Translations under genes and position numbers: made by a program
NCBI GenBank assembly: GCA_002256055.1
Contig: NKIE01000179.1
Location: 1-6,067 of the forward strand
Direction: 5' to 3'
Origin: Pseudomonas sp. PGPPP3
GTDB taxonomy: Bacteria > Pseudomonadota > Gammaproteobacteria > Pseudomonadales > Pseudomonadaceae
Length of the DNA: 6,067 nt
In this document: positions 5,479 to 6,067 of the stretch, piece by piece
How positions within the stretch are numbered: position 1 is the stretch's first letter
Layout of the letters: every line of letters begins with the position of its first letter
Notes under the pieces: model-generated
Databases searched by the model: none
Seen by the model: only the letters and a program-made list of their open reading frames with translations
What the model was told of the DNA's origin: nothing

Positions 5479-6067
5479 TGCTGCCGAGCTGCAGGCGCGC
5501 TGCGCCGCCCTGGAGTTGGAGAACCGCAAACTGCGGCGGATCAACACCGCGCTGATCGAACGGGTCGAGTCGATTCATTCCCGTGGCGACGATGCCTACG
5601 CCGCCTTCCAGCACTCGGTGGTGCTGTCCGAGCAGGTACGTGAGCGCACTGACGCGCTCAACCAGGCCATGGCCGAGCTGAAATCCAGCAACCAGTTGCT
5701 CAGCGATGCACGCCTGCGCGCGGAAACCGCCCACCAGCATCTGATCGATGCGATCGAAAGCATCTCCGACGCCTTTGTGCTGTTCGACAGCGAGCAGCGC
5801 ATCGTGCTGTTCAACAGCCGTTTCAAATCCTTCTGGGCTGGCAGCCGTGCGCGCATTGGCAGCGGCACCCGCCTGGCCGAAATCAAACGCCTGAGCAAGA
5901 GCACCGGCCTGGTGGTGGAAGAGCAGCGCAGCAGTCGCGATGACAACCTGCTCTATCGCCTCAGCGACGGCCGTTGGGTGCAGGTCAGCGAACGGCCGAC
6001 CCGCGAGGGCGGGCTGGTGATCCTCTACACCGACATCACCGAGGTCAAACTCAGCGAAACCCTGCGC
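5417..6067 (+). CDS. nahK: PAS-domain sensor histidine kinase NahK/ErcS' (N-terminal part; 3' end outside window)
   Basis: The frame is open from ATG 5417 to the window end, giving 217 residues with no stop. Residues 1-20 are poorly conserved in appearance and overlap nosP. Residues about 22-54 and 61-108 have the heptad-like Leu/Ala/Glu/Arg pattern of coiled coils (for example ALELENRKLRRINTALIERV). A PAS domain follows from about 109 (LIDAIESISDAFVLFDSEQR) to about 212, ending in the usual DITEVKL; it resembles the PAS_7 type. No membrane segment is present, so the kinase is cytoplasmic. The HisKA, ATPase and any receiver domain would lie downstream and cannot be seen. In P. aeruginosa the corresponding kinase takes its input from NosP, passes phosphate to HptB and influences biofilm and motility; under the name ErcS' it was linked to control of PQQ-dependent ethanol oxidation. 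The identification rests on PAS sequence style plus the upstream FIST gene; without the catalytic half, another PAS protein such as a diguanylate cyclase cannot be strictly excluded. Confidence 0.88.
   Translation, partial: MVCISTRASPELPSAALAVADAAELQARCAALELENRKLRRINTALIERVESIHSRGDDAYAAFQHSVVLSEQVRERTDALNQAMAELKSSNQLLSDARLRAETAHQHLIDAIESISDAFVLFDSEQRIVLFNSRFKSFWAGSRARIGSGTRLAEIKRLSKSTGLVVEEQRSSRDDNLLYRLSDGRWVQVSERPTREGGLVILYTDITEVKLSETLR

Noticed and set aside
5478..5555. ATG at 5478 overlapping the nosP stop as TGATG
   Set aside because: It looks like a classic overlapping start, but this frame stops after 25 codons and is not the frame of the PAS domain.

Overview
The window reads as chromosomal DNA of a GC-rich gammaproteobacterium, almost certainly a Pseudomonas. 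The evidence is the gene content and order: the end of pqqF, a short four-helix membrane protein, a FIST-domain protein and a PAS sensor kinase. From memory, this order matches P. aeruginosa PA1973-PA1976 (pqqF, hypothetical protein, nosP, nahK/ercS'), except that a general porin gene sits between pqqF and the membrane protein here. All genes are on the + strand.

Layout. 1-2148: 3' part of pqqF, an M16-family metallopeptidase for pyrroloquinoline quinone (PQQ) maturation; its 5' end lies outside the window. 2149-2445: 297 bases without a gene, packed with overlapping inverted repeats, followed by a possible -10 element, a small dyad and the porin ribosome binding site. 2446-3648: complete outer-membrane porin with a signal peptide and a C-terminal beta-signal, closed by a clear intrinsic terminator at 3668-3704. 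3785-4174: 129-residue inner-membrane protein with four predicted helices and no recognised function. 4175-4323: leader with a weak terminator candidate and a pair of alternative hairpins. 4324-5478: FIST-domain protein, probably the nitric-oxide haem sensor NosP. 5417-6067 (runs off the end): N-terminal coiled coil and PAS domain of the partner kinase NahK, starting inside nosP with a 62-base overlap.

How the genes fit together. PqqF supplies a processing step for PQQ, the cofactor of periplasmic alcohol and aldose dehydrogenases. The porin could admit small hydrophilic solutes to the periplasm where such enzymes work, but that link is only positional. NosP and NahK form a cytoplasmic signalling pair: in P. 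aeruginosa, NO-bound NosP changes NahK activity and, through HptB, biofilm dispersal; the same kinase (as ErcS') has been tied to regulation of PQQ-dependent ethanol oxidation. The overlap of the two genes suggests translational coupling.

I found no mobile element, CRISPR array, tRNA, rRNA or clearly new defence or biosynthetic system. The least explained parts are the palindrome-rich gap before the porin, the unassigned membrane protein, and the alternative hairpins ahead of nosP.
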